Shown piece after piece: positions 1 through 7,679 of a stretch of 12,104 nt of DNA. The stretch is from Mageeibacillus sp. UBA1257. Lineage in GTDB: Bacteria > Bacillota > Clostridia > UBA1212 > UBA1257. The notes under the pieces are model-generated. The model had not been told where the DNA came from and searched no databases. It worked only from the letters and a program-made list of their open reading frames with translations. The stretch is from the NCBI GenBank assembly GCA_002308775.1, contig DBVT01000015.1, positions 1-12,104 on the forward strand. The letters run 5' to 3'. Each line of letters begins with the position of its first letter. Positions within the stretch are counted from its first letter, which is position 1. The position numbers were made by a program, and so were the translations under genes.

Positions 1-75
1 ACCCATTAGCTCAGTAGGTAGAGCACCTGGCTTTTAATCAGGGTGTCCGGAGTTCGAGCCTCCGATGGGTCACCA
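1..75 (+). tRNA. tRNA-Lys, anticodon UUU (first base off the window)
   Basis: This is a complete cloverleaf apart from the first base of the acceptor stem, which lies just outside the window. Bases 1-6 plus the missing G pair with 65-71. Base A72 is the discriminator, and CCA (73-75) is encoded in the DNA. The anticodon stem is 26-30 with 38-42, including one G-U pair. The seven-base loop 31-37 places the anticodon TTT at 33-35, which reads lysine AAA and AAG. The T-arm sequence GTTCGAGCC is near 52-60. It is the only plus-strand gene here and is followed at once by a terminator. No integrase or attachment-site duplication is seen beside it. Confidence 0.96.
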
Positions 76-77
76 GC

Positions 78-111
78 AAAAAGAACCGCTTTAGATCAGG
101 CGGTTCTTTTT
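78..111. terminator. Bidirectional intrinsic terminator between tRNA-Lys and ftsY
   Basis: A perfect 12-bp inverted repeat pairs 78-89 with 100-111 around a 10-base loop. Its outer pairs are A-T runs, so each strand reads a GC-rich hairpin followed by a T run. On the plus strand it ends the tRNA transcript directly after CCA. On the minus strand it lies about 20 bases past the ftsY stop codon and would end the ileS-smc-ftsY transcript. Confidence 0.9.
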
Positions 112-132
112 GTTTGCATATGTGTTTTTTTC

Positions 133-1041
133 TTAAAACAGCGCTTTGACGTAATCCTGCGGGACAAACGGTTGGAGATCGTCTATTCCCTCTCCGACGC
201 CTATGAGTTTTACCGGTATTCCGAGTTCCCTGCATATCGATACTATAATGCCGCCTTTTGACGTTCCGTCCAGCTTTGTCAGGATTATTCCGGTGATATT
301 TGCGACTTTGGAAAATTCTCTGGCCTGATTTACAGCGTTCTGTCCTGTCGTAGCGTCAAGGACGAGAAGAGTCTCGGAATGGATATCGGGCATCTCCTTT
401 TCGACCACGCGGGACATTTTTCCGAGCTCCGCCATGAGGTTTTTCTTGTTGTGCAGTCTTCCGGCAGTGTCGCAGATGAGAACGTCCGTTTTCCTGGCCT
501 TCGCGGCCCGGCACGCGTCAAATAAAACAGCTGAAGGATCCGCTCCCTCTCCCTGTCTGATCATATCGACACCTGCTCTGTCTGCCCAGATCCCAAGCTG
601 ATCTATCGCAGCCGCTCTGAATGTATCTCCCGCAGCAAGCAGTACCTTTTTACCGTTTGACTTGTAATAATACGCGAGTTTTCCTATCGAAGTCGTCTTT
701 CCGACGCCGTTTACGCCGATAACTGTGATGACAGCGGGAAAATCCTTTATCTCGAAAAAATTCTTGTCGTCAAAAGTCAGCATATCCGATATGATCTCCT
801 GCATCGCCTCCTTGATGTCGGGAGCCTTCGTGATCTTCTGCTCCCTGATCCTTTTTCTCAGAGACTGCATGATCTCCTCTGTCATCCCGTATCCGAAATC
901 TGACGATATCAGCGCGTCCTCAAGTTCCTCGAGCAGGTCCTCGTCAACTTTTCCGAAGCCCGCGAGTATGGCGTCAATTTTATTCGTAAAATTCTCTTTT
1001 GTCTTCTTCAGACCGTTTTTCAGTTTTTCAAAAAAGCCCAT
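133..1041 (-). CDS. ftsY: Signal recognition particle receptor FtsY (SRP GTPase)
   Basis: FtsY is the membrane-associated receptor GTPase. It docks with Ffh in the signal recognition particle and delivers ribosome-nascent chain complexes to the Sec translocon. The 302-residue protein has a basic, amphipathic N-terminus and a helical N domain (about 1-95). The G domain follows, with the P-loop GVNGVGKTT at 109-117, GDTFRAAA at 138-145 (the SRP-GTPase insertion box), DTAGR at 191-195 and TKLDG at 255-259. It lacks the long acidic A domain of the E. coli protein, as is usual in Gram-positive bacteria. The ATG start has AAGGAGAG a few bases upstream. The gene follows smc with a 51-base gap and no convincing terminator, so co-transcription with smc and ileS is likely. 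Identity is near certain. Confidence 0.97.
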   Translation of the reverse strand: MGFFEKLKNGLKKTKENFTNKIDAILAGFGKVDEDLLEELEDALISSDFGYGMTEEIMQSLRKRIREQKITKAPDIKEAMQEIISDMLTFDDKNFFEIKDFPAVITVIGVNGVGKTTSIGKLAYYYKSNGKKVLLAAGDTFRAAAIDQLGIWADRAGVDMIRQGEGADPSAVLFDACRAAKARKTDVLICDTAGRLHNKKNLMAELGKMSRVVEKEMPDIHSETLLVLDATTGQNAVNQAREFSKVANITGIILTKLDGTSKGGIIVSICRELGIPVKLIGVGEGIDDLQPFVPQDYVKALF

Positions 1042-1059
1042 TTTCTCTCCTTGTTTTCG

Positions 1060-1067
1060 CGTAAAAA
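1060..1067 (-). repeat. TTTTTACG element upstream of the ftsY RBS
   Basis: One of three copies in the window of the octamer TTTTTACG (minus-strand sense). Each lies shortly before the ribosome binding site of one gene of the ileS-smc-ftsY cluster. This copy ends 18 bases before the ftsY ATG. Its function is unknown. Confidence 0.5.
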
Positions 1068-1092
1068 GAGCACGTTTCCGCTTTAAGGTTCA

Positions 1093-4000
1093 TCAGACCC
1101 TGATCGAAAGCACCGTGGATACGCCCTTTTCCTCCATCGTGACTCCGTACAGTGTATCCGCGACATTCATCGTTCCGTTTCTGTGCGTGATCATGATAAA
1201 CTGTGTATCCTTTGTCAGATTTTGCATAAATTCGGCAAATACGGCAACGTTTGATTCGTCGAGCGCCGAATCTATTTCGTCGAGCAGGCAGAACGGCGCG
1301 GGTCGCAGCCTGAGTATTCCGAACAGGAGCGCAATGGCCGTAAGCGCTCTCTCGCCGCCTGACAAAAGCATCATATTCTGGAGCTTTTTACCCGGAGGCT
1401 GGACATTTATCTCGATATTGCTCTCGAGTATATTCGTGTTGTCGGCAAGGGCCACATCAGCCTTTCCGCCGCCGAACAATCTTACGAACATCTCGTTGAA
1501 ATTCTGTCTGATTAAAACGAACTGCTCCGCGAACTGCTTCTTCATCACGGCGGTGACCTCCGCTATAACGGCGTTCGCCTTTTCCTTTGATTCGTCTATA
1601 TCCTTCTTCTGAGCTACCAGGAAATCGTATCTCTTTTGAGTATTTTCCAGATCCTCGATAGCTGAAACATTGACGTTTCCGAGTCCTTTTATCTGATTTC
1701 TGAGCTCTGAAATGCGTTTTTGGGTAGCCGAATAGTTTTCTACAGGTTTTCCGCCCGTCATCTCCGCTGCCTTTGTCGGAGTGAGTTCGTATTCTTCCCA
1801 GAGCCTCGTCGTGCAGGCGTCAGTCTCGTCTGTATATTTCTGTATCCTGTTTTCTATCCTGCCCGATTCGATCTTCAGCGCAGAAGCTTTTTCAGTTTCG
1901 GAAGTCAGTTTTTCGAGCATTCCGGAAAGCTCTTCAGTCAGCTCGTTTTTCTTTGCCGTCAGCTCGTCGATCTGAACCGTGAGAGCGTCCGTCTCTTTTT
2001 CGATCGATTCTTTCTTTAAAGTGTTTGCTTCGATCGTATCGTTAAGAGTCTTCTTCGCCTCGATGCTCTCTTCCTTTTCAGTCAGATTGAGTTCCTTCTT
2101 CTCCGAATACATTTCGATCTCGGAATATACTCTTTCCGTTTCCTCTTCTATTCTTTTCAGGTTGTTCTCGCAGTTATTTTTGTCGAGCTGAAGATTTGTA
2201 AGCCTTCCGAGCATCGTCTCTCTGACCTTTGCGCCTTTTGACGTTTTCTCTTCAAGACTTGCGAGTGTTTTATATTTTTCTTCGATCTCGTCCGCAAGAG
2301 CGCTTACGTCATTTTTGAGCATTTCTGCCGTTTCCTCTGCGTTTTTGATCTGCATCTGCTCGTTTTCGATGTCCTTTTTAAGTTCATCAATTCTTCTGAC
2401 AGAATAGTTGAATTTCTCCTCCGCTGCCGCTGTTTTTCTAAGGAATTCTGACGTTTTACCTTCAAGGACCTTGATCTCGCCGTTAATTTTGCGAAGTTCG
2501 GCGGAGATATTGTCCGCTTCTTCACTGCATTCTTTTCTTCTCTTCGTGTAGATGTCGATCTTTTCGGTGAGCTCGGCTGTCGATCTGCGAAGTTCGGGTA
2601 TCTCTCTCGTTCTTCCGAGCGTATTGCTCTTTTTCGCGCTGTCTGAAGATCCGCCTGTGATGGCTCCGGAAGTCCTCAGTATTTCTCCCTCCGTCGTAAC
2701 GCTCGTAAAAGCATATCCGAATTTTCGCGAAGCGAATATGGCACCGTCTATGTCTTCAAAAACAGCTGTGCGTCCGAGAAGCGAAGATATGACTTCCTCG
2801 TATTTCCGATCGATCCTGATCACTTCCGTCGCAAGTCCGATATATCCTGGTATCTTTTTAAGCTCTGATACTGTCGCAGGTTCGAGCTTTCTTCCCTTCG
2901 ATGCGGAAATGGGTAAAAATGTCGCCCTGCCGTATTTGTTTTCTTTCAAAAACTCGATCGCCGATTTGGCGTCTTCCTCTGTCTCGGTTACGATGTTCTG
3001 GTAGTTGCCTCCCAGGGCAGTTTCTATCGCAAGTTCGTATTTTTCCGAAACAGTGATCAGCTGAGAGACTGCTCCGTAGATACCTTTCCCGAATTCCTTG
3101 TTTTCGCGGCAGAGCTGCAGAATTTCCTTGACGCTTCTTCCGTAACCTTCGAGATTCTTCTCGTATTCTTCGAAAACTTTGAGCCTTGCTGTTTTTTCCT
3201 TGAGCTCGGCATTCGTTTCGGAGATCATCTCCGCGTATTCGTCTCTCTTTTCGTTGCATTCGTCATATCTGTTTTGGAGCTCGCTCCTGCGGTCTGTCAA
3301 GGCACTCAGCTTGTCATTTTCGTCCTTTGCGCTGTCGCGAAGTCTCGTATATTCAGATTCTGCGCTCGCGGAATCTTTTTCAAGCTGTTCTTCCGTATTC
3401 CTGTACGAATCTATCCTCCCGAGTAAAAGTTTTACCCGGTCATCTATCGCGGCGATACCGCTCTCTTTTCTTGTCTTTTGGAGCTTCTTTTCCGTGAGTT
3501 CGTCTCTCACTTTTTCAGTCTCCTGCGAATCAGCTGACAGAAGAGCCATTATCTCGTCGTATTTTTTCTTTTCTTCGTCATATACTGCCGAAGCCTTTTC
3601 GAGACCTGCTTCCGCCGTCTCTTTTTCTTTTGCGAGCTCAGCGACTCTCTGTTTTAAAATATCGAGGCGCACATCGTAATCGAGCATCTCTTTTTCTGAT
3701 CTGGCATCTGCCTCGTCTATGCTCTTTATGCGCTCTTCGCACATTTTGATCTCCGATTCGAGCCTGCCGGACTCCATGGTGAGTTCAAACTTTTTGCTCT
3801 GCGCATCGCTCAGTGACTCCTCGGCCTGTTTGCTGAGTTCTGTCTTTGCCGCGTTCTCCTCTTTGATTTTTGAAAGCGTCTCGTCACAGACAAGTATCTC
3901 CGCAAGCAGATCGTCCTGTTTTGTCTGAAGTTCCGCGAGATGCTCTCCCGCTCTTCTTATCTGGTCAGCCAGTACTCCTACTTCTATATCGCGAAGCTCA

Positions 4001-4662
4001 TATTTCAAAGAAAGATAAACCTTCGCCTTTTCGGCCTGTTTTGTGAGCGGCTCAAGCTGTTCTCCGAGAGTGATTATAATATCCTGAACTCTGTCAGCGT
4101 TTTGTGTCGCCTGTTCGAGTTTCCTTTCGGCTTCCTGCTTCCTGATCCTGTATTTGGAAATACCCGCAGCGTCTTCGAAAACGCTCCTTCTGTCCTCTGA
4201 TTTCGTGCTCAGGATCTCGTCTATTTTACCCTGGCCGATGATCGAATAACCGTCTCTTCCGATACCGGTATCCGCGAAAAGCATCGTTATATCCTTCAGT
4301 TTGCAGTGAGAATTGTTGATCAGATATTCGCTCTCGCCCGACCTGAAAAGCCTCCTCGTGACCTTGACCTCGCTGTAATCGATGTTGAGCGCATGATCTT
4401 CGTTGTCCATTATAAGGGACACTTCGGCAAAACCGACAGGCTTTCTGTTCTGCGTGCCGGCGAAGATGACGTCCTCCATCTTACCGCCTCTGAGCGATTT
4501 GGGGCTCTGTTCGCCGAGGACCCATTTTACGGCGTCAGAGATATTGCTCTTGCCGCTTCCGTTCGGGCCTACGATACCTGTGATACCGCTCTTGCTGAAC
4601 TCAAGCACAGTCTTCTCGGTGAATGATTTGAAACCTTGTAATTCGATCTGCTTTAAATACAA
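1093..4662 (-). CDS. smc: Chromosome partition protein SMC
   Basis: SMC is the ATPase core of the bacterial condensin (SMC-ScpA-ScpB), which compacts and segregates the chromosome. The 1189-residue length matches the family. Visible parts in order are: N-terminal head with Walker A GPNGSGKS at 32-39 and Q-loop GQGKIDEI at 143-150; first coiled coil about 170-500; hinge about 525-675, ending in the GAITGGS motif; second coiled coil about 690-1030; and C-terminal head with signature LLSGGE at 1099-1104, Walker B CLLDE at 1125-1129 and D-loop SALDES at 1132-1137. The start is TTG. The encoded MYLKQIELQGFKSF matches the usual SMC N-terminus, GGAG lies seven bases upstream, and no ATG or GTG is suitably placed. 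It lies between ileS (80-base gap) and ftsY (51-base gap). In many Bacillota rnc precedes smc, but here ileS does. Confidence 0.97.
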   Translation of the reverse strand: MYLKQIELQGFKSFTEKTVLEFSKSGITGIVGPNGSGKSNISDAVKWVLGEQSPKSLRGGKMEDVIFAGTQNRKPVGFAEVSLIMDNEDHALNIDYSEVKVTRRLFRSGESEYLINNSHCKLKDITMLFADTGIGRDGYSIIGQGKIDEILSTKSEDRRSVFEDAAGISKYRIRKQEAERKLEQATQNADRVQDIIITLGEQLEPLTKQAEKAKVYLSLKYELRDIEVGVLADQIRRAGEHLAELQTKQDDLLAEILVCDETLSKIKEENAAKTELSKQAEESLSDAQSKKFELTMESGRLESEIKMCEERIKSIDEADARSEKEMLDYDVRLDILKQRVAELAKEKETAEAGLEKASAVYDEEKKKYDEIMALLSADSQETEKVRDELTEKKLQKTRKESGIAAIDDRVKLLLGRIDSYRNTEEQLEKDSASAESEYTRLRDSAKDENDKLSALTDRRSELQNRYDECNEKRDEYAEMISETNAELKEKTARLKVFEEYEKNLEGYGRSVKEILQLCRENKEFGKGIYGAVSQLITVSEKYELAIETALGGNYQNIVTETEEDAKSAIEFLKENKYGRATFLPISASKGRKLEPATVSELKKIPGYIGLATEVIRIDRKYEEVISSLLGRTAVFEDIDGAIFASRKFGYAFTSVTTEGEILRTSGAITGGSSDSAKKSNTLGRTREIPELRRSTAELTEKIDIYTKRRKECSEEADNISAELRKINGEIKVLEGKTSEFLRKTAAAEEKFNYSVRRIDELKKDIENEQMQIKNAEETAEMLKNDVSALADEIEEKYKTLASLEEKTSKGAKVRETMLGRLTNLQLDKNNCENNLKRIEEETERVYSEIEMYSEKKELNLTEKEESIEAKKTLNDTIEANTLKKESIEKETDALTVQIDELTAKKNELTEELSGMLEKLTSETEKASALKIESGRIENRIQKYTDETDACTTRLWEEYELTPTKAAEMTGGKPVENYSATQKRISELRNQIKGLGNVNVSAIEDLENTQKRYDFLVAQKKDIDESKEKANAVIAEVTAVMKKQFAEQFVLIRQNFNEMFVRLFGGGKADVALADNTNILESNIEINVQPPGKKLQNMMLLSGGERALTAIALLFGILRLRPAPFCLLDEIDSALDESNVAVFAEFMQNLTKDTQFIMITHRNGTMNVADTLYGVTMEEKGVSTVLSIRV

Positions 4663-4669
4663 TTTTCTG

Positions 4670-4673
4670 CTCC
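4670..4673 (-). promoter_or_regulatory. Ribosome binding site supporting the TTG start of smc
   Basis: GGAG in the minus sense sits seven bases before TTG at 4662-4660. Together with the family-typical N-terminus it fixes the non-ATG start. The short GGAG core and the TTG codon would be expected to give modest translation initiation. Confidence 0.7.
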
Positions 4674-4681
4674 AGTCTTTT

Positions 4682-4689
4682 CGTAAAAA
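4682..4689 (-). repeat. TTTTTACG element upstream of the smc RBS
   Basis: Second copy of the octamer. It lies in the 80-base gap between ileS and smc and ends 19 bases before the TTG start. The rest of this gap shows no terminator and no clear promoter. Confidence 0.5.
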
Positions 4690-4742
4690 TCATCTTCCGC
4701 GCGATACTCCCTGACGGCATGCGAGGATATGAAGTAGTTCTG

Positions 4743-7532
4743 TTATTTTGCCGCGAGTTCTCTGCGGCATCTGTCGCAGAGACCGTCTTCTCCGACTGAT
4801 TCGTCGAACATCCAGCAACGCTCGCACTTTTTACCCTTTGCAAGGGATATGACCATGGCAACGCCTTTGTAGTATTCGGAATCCGTCGCGTTTTCCGGTT
4901 TTTCAGACTTTTTGAAGAGTTCAAGTCCCGAAGTTATGCATACTGTCTTCAGGATCTCCCTGTGGCTGTCCACAAAGTCGTACTGCGCACCGTCCGCGTA
5001 AATGTTGAGGCAAGCGTTGAGAGACTGTCCGATCACCTTTTCGGCTCTCGCGTTTTCGAGCACTTTGGCGGCGTCTGACTTAAGGTCAATAACGTCTTTC
5101 CACTTTGTCTCGATCTCCTTATTGTCGTAACATTCGGGAAGCACCGGCCACGACGCGAGCTGCACGCTCTCCGCGTTTTCTCCTTCTCTGTGCTTCATCA
5201 TCGACCATATCTCCTCACTCGTAAAAGCGAGCACCGGCGTGAGTATGCGAACAAGCGTATCGAGTATCACATACATCGCTGTCTGGGCGGATCTTCTCTT
5301 CTTGCTGTCAGCCCTCGATGTGTACAGTCTGTCTTTGATTATATCGAGATAGAAGTTGCTCATATCTACGACGCAGAAGTTGTGGATCTTGTGGAACATC
5401 GCGTGGAATTCGTATTCGGAATATGCCTCGTTTACGCTCTTTAAGAGGTTGTACAGCCTTCCGAGTGCCCATTTATCGAGCTCTTCCATCTCTTCGTAAG
5501 GCACCGCGTCTTTGTCCGGATCATAATCGTCCGTATTTCCGAGGATATATCTCGCTGTGTTTCTGATCTTTCTGTAGACTTCCGTAAGCTGTTTCAAGAT
5601 ATCTTTCGAGATCCTGATATCCACTTTATAGTCTGACGAAGCGACCCAGAGTCGTAAAATATCGGCGCCGTAATCTTTGATTATATCAGCGGGATCGATG
5701 CCGTTTCCAAGCGATTTGGACATCTTTCTGCCCTGTCCGTCAACCACATATCCGTGCGTCAGGACCGTTTTGTACGGAGCGCCTTCGCCCATCGCCACAG
5801 CTGTGAGAAGCGACGACTGGAACCAGCCTCTGTACTGGTCGTTTCCTTCGAGATAAAGGTCCGCCGGAACTCCTCCGAGCTCAGGTCTTCTGTCCACGAC
5901 CGCTTTATGAGTGGACCCGGAATCAAACCAGACGTCCATGATATCTTTTTCTTTTCTGAACTTTGTTCCTCCGCAGCAGGGGCAGGTGTACTTTTTACCC
6001 ATAAGCTCTTCAGCAGACAGTTCGAACCACGCATTGGAGCCTTTTTCTGTGAATATTCTGCTGATATTGTCGATCGTATCCTGATTTACAAGCTCTTTGC
6101 CGCATTCTTCGCAGTAAAAGATCGGTATCGGAAGTCCCCAGATCCTCTGTCTTGAGATACACCAGTCGTTCCTGTCAGCGATCATATTGGAGATCCTCTC
6201 CTCGCCCCAGTCAGGTATCCATCTTACGCCCTTAACTGCCTTCAAAGCGTCATCTCTGAACGCGTCCACGGATACGAACCACTGATTTGTCGCTCTGAAG
6301 ATTATAGGCTTTTTGCATCTCCAGCAGTGAGGGTACTGGTGTAAAATATTTTCGCTCGCGAGAAGCGATCCGTCCTCGCGCAGTCTCTCTATAACAGCTT
6401 TGTCCGATTTCGCGTAAAACATTCCGGCGAACGGTCCCGCTTCCTCAGTCTGCATTCCTTTTCCGTCTACGGGCACGATCGTCTTGATCTCGGGATATTT
6501 CTGGCAGACAGTAAAGTCGTCAGCGCCGAATCCGGGAGCAGTATGAACGCATCCGGTACCTGCGTCGAGCGTTACGTGTTCTCCGACTATCACGAGCGAA
6601 TCCCTGTTCATGAAAGGATGTTCGCATTTTACGTACTCAAGGTCTTTGCCTTTGACTCTGCCGATCTCCTCATATTCTGCGATACCCGCTTTTTCGAATA
6701 CTCCCTTCGCAAGTTCCGTCGCCATTACGAGATATTCTTCACCGACTTTGTAGACAGAATAAGAGAATTCGGGGTTAAGAGATATCGCGAGGTTGCCCGG
6801 AAGAGTCCATGCAGTCGTCGTCCAGATAACGATATATGTTTTATCCAGGCTGCCCGTAAAAGGCACAAGCACACCCTTGTCGTCCTTGACTTTGAATTTT
6901 ACGTAAATGGAAGTCGTATTGTCTTCCTGATATTCGATCTCAGCTTCAGCGAGAGCTGTCTCGCAATCGGGGCACCAGTAAACGGGTTTGAGACCTTTAT
7001 AAATATATCCCTTCGTGGCCATCGCTCCGAAGACTTTTATCTGCTCTCCTTCGAATTCCTTAGTGAGAGTCACATAAGGTTCGTCCCAGTCTGCCCTTAC
7101 GCCGAGTCTTTTGAATGATTCTCTCTGGATATTGAGATATTTGAGTGCGAAATCCCTGCAGGCGTTTCTGAAAACCACGGGGCCGACCTCGTCTTTTTTG
7201 AGTCCGAGTTCTTTGATCGCCCTCTGCTCCGTAGGCAGTCCGTGCGTATCCCATCCCGGCACGAAAGGAGTGTAATATCCGTTCATGCTGTAATATTTTA
7301 CGACTATGTCTTTGAGTATCTTGTTCAGCGCAGTTCCAAGGTGGATGTTGCCGTTTGCGTAAGGCGGTCCGTCATGCAGAACAAATCTCTTATGTCCCTC
7401 ATTTGCTTTAAGCTGTTTGTGATATATATCCTCCGCAAGCCACTTCTCCAAAATGACGGGTTCCTTCTTCGGAAGTTCCGCTCTCATTGAAAAATCGGTC
7501 TTCGGCAAATTCAACGTGCTGCTGTAATCCAT
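4743..7532 (-). CDS. ileS: Isoleucine--tRNA ligase (IleRS)
   Basis: This cytoplasmic class I aminoacyl-tRNA synthetase charges tRNA-Ile with isoleucine using ATP and edits mischarged valine. The protein is 929 residues. Visible features are: the HIGH-class motif in PPYANGNIHLG at 56-66; the CP1 editing domain, with TTTAWTLPGN at 238-247 and GTGCVHTAPGFGADD at 325-339; KMSKS at 603-607; an anticodon-binding helical domain about 650-820; and a C-terminal zinc site with C903, C906, C919 and C922. Further CxxC pairs occur at 187/190, 403/406, 474/477 and 517/520. The start is the ATG at 7532 because MDYSSTLNLPKTDF is the family N-terminus and GGAGGA lies eight bases upstream. An in-frame start at 7613 would add 27 non-conserved residues and coincide with the predicted transcription start. 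The gene heads the ileS-smc-ftsY cluster. Confidence 0.98.
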   Translation of the reverse strand: MDYSSTLNLPKTDFSMRAELPKKEPVILEKWLAEDIYHKQLKANEGHKRFVLHDGPPYANGNIHLGTALNKILKDIVVKYYSMNGYYTPFVPGWDTHGLPTEQRAIKELGLKKDEVGPVVFRNACRDFALKYLNIQRESFKRLGVRADWDEPYVTLTKEFEGEQIKVFGAMATKGYIYKGLKPVYWCPDCETALAEAEIEYQEDNTTSIYVKFKVKDDKGVLVPFTGSLDKTYIVIWTTTAWTLPGNLAISLNPEFSYSVYKVGEEYLVMATELAKGVFEKAGIAEYEEIGRVKGKDLEYVKCEHPFMNRDSLVIVGEHVTLDAGTGCVHTAPGFGADDFTVCQKYPEIKTIVPVDGKGMQTEEAGPFAGMFYAKSDKAVIERLREDGSLLASENILHQYPHCWRCKKPIIFRATNQWFVSVDAFRDDALKAVKGVRWIPDWGEERISNMIADRNDWCISRQRIWGLPIPIFYCEECGKELVNQDTIDNISRIFTEKGSNAWFELSAEELMGKKYTCPCCGGTKFRKEKDIMDVWFDSGSTHKAVVDRRPELGGVPADLYLEGNDQYRGWFQSSLLTAVAMGEGAPYKTVLTHGYVVDGQGRKMSKSLGNGIDPADIIKDYGADILRLWVASSDYKVDIRISKDILKQLTEVYRKIRNTARYILGNTDDYDPDKDAVPYEEMEELDKWALGRLYNLLKSVNEAYSEYEFHAMFHKIHNFCVVDMSNFYLDIIKDRLYTSRADSKKRRSAQTAMYVILDTLVRILTPVLAFTSEEIWSMMKHREGENAESVQLASWPVLPECYDNKEIETKWKDVIDLKSDAAKVLENARAEKVIGQSLNACLNIYADGAQYDFVDSHREILKTVCITSGLELFKKSEKPENATDSEYYKGVAMVISLAKGKKCERCWMFDESVGEDGLCDRCRRELAAK

Positions 7533-7540
7533 TTTTCTTT

Positions 7541-7546
7541 TCCTCC
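7541..7546 (-). promoter_or_regulatory. Ribosome binding site deciding the ileS start
   Basis: GGAGGA in the minus sense is spaced eight bases from the ATG at 7532. This selects that ATG over the in-frame upstream codon at 7613. Confidence 0.85.
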
Positions 7547-7553
7547 GTAAAAA
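7546..7553 (-). repeat. TTTTTACG element abutting the ileS RBS
   Basis: Third copy of the octamer in the cluster. Its last G is also the first G of the GGAGGA ribosome binding site, so any protein or structure using the octamer would touch the RBS. Confidence 0.5.
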
Positions 7554-7575
7554 CAGACTTTTAGTTTTTGTCCAA

Positions 7576-7612
7576 TGATGTTCCCCTGTCGTCTTACGCG
7601 GGATAAACACCA
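7576..7612 (-). promoter_or_regulatory. 5'-end hairpin in the ileS leader
   Basis: In the minus sense, 7612-7606 (TGGTGTT) pairs with 7582-7576 (AACATCA), with one G-U. After a three-base bulge, CCC (7602-7600) pairs with GGG (7585-7583). A small CGT-AAG-ACG hairpin may form in the loop. The predicted transcript starts near 7613, so this hairpin would be at the very 5' end of the mRNA. It has no T run after it, so it is not a terminator. It may protect the 5' end or bind a regulator; this is inference. Confidence 0.45.
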
Positions 7613-7618
7613 CTTTTA

Positions 7619-7647
7619 ATTATATTAAAAATATAAACTAAAGTCAA
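7619..7647 (-). promoter_or_regulatory. Sigma-A promoter for ileS-smc-ftsY
   Basis: The -35 box TTGACT is at 7647-7642 and the -10 box TATAAT at 7624-7619, with a 17-bp spacer. This is one mismatch from consensus at -35 and a perfect -10. Transcription should begin near 7613, giving a leader of about 80 bases. The promoter begins 32 bases past the stop codon of the lipase-like gene, with no clear terminator between, so read-through from upstream is also possible. Confidence 0.88.
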
Positions 7648-7679
7648 TTGCGGAGCAAAAGAAACATCTTTACGAAAGG

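Noticed and set aside
1..132. tRNA-Lys as an integration site for a mobile element
   Set aside because: No integrase, direct repeat of the tRNA 3' end or foreign genes are present; a terminator and ftsY follow directly.
1066..1080. Hairpin plus T run between smc and ftsY
   Set aside because: The stem is only about four pairs with a G-U, too weak for a terminator, and it lies within a 51-base gap typical of co-transcribed genes.
725..1612. 295-codon plus-strand open frame
   Set aside because: It is antisense to ftsY and smc and very rich in Ser and Phe, the usual mirror of Glu/Lys-rich coding sequence.
7532..7613. T-box riboswitch before ileS, suggested by GTGG and CCCGCG near 7613-7597 in the minus sense
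   Set aside because: The segment lacks the T-box core TGGNACCGCG, and the predicted leader of about 80 bases is too short for Stem I and an antiterminator.
7533..7613. 27-residue N-terminal extension of IleRS
   Set aside because: The added residues do not resemble the family, the region is the promoter-proximal leader, and a strong RBS points to the ATG at 7532.
7620..7636. Perfect AT-only inverted repeat in the ileS promoter spacer
   Set aside because: Seven-base arms of A and T overlapping the -10 box are expected from AT-rich promoter composition.
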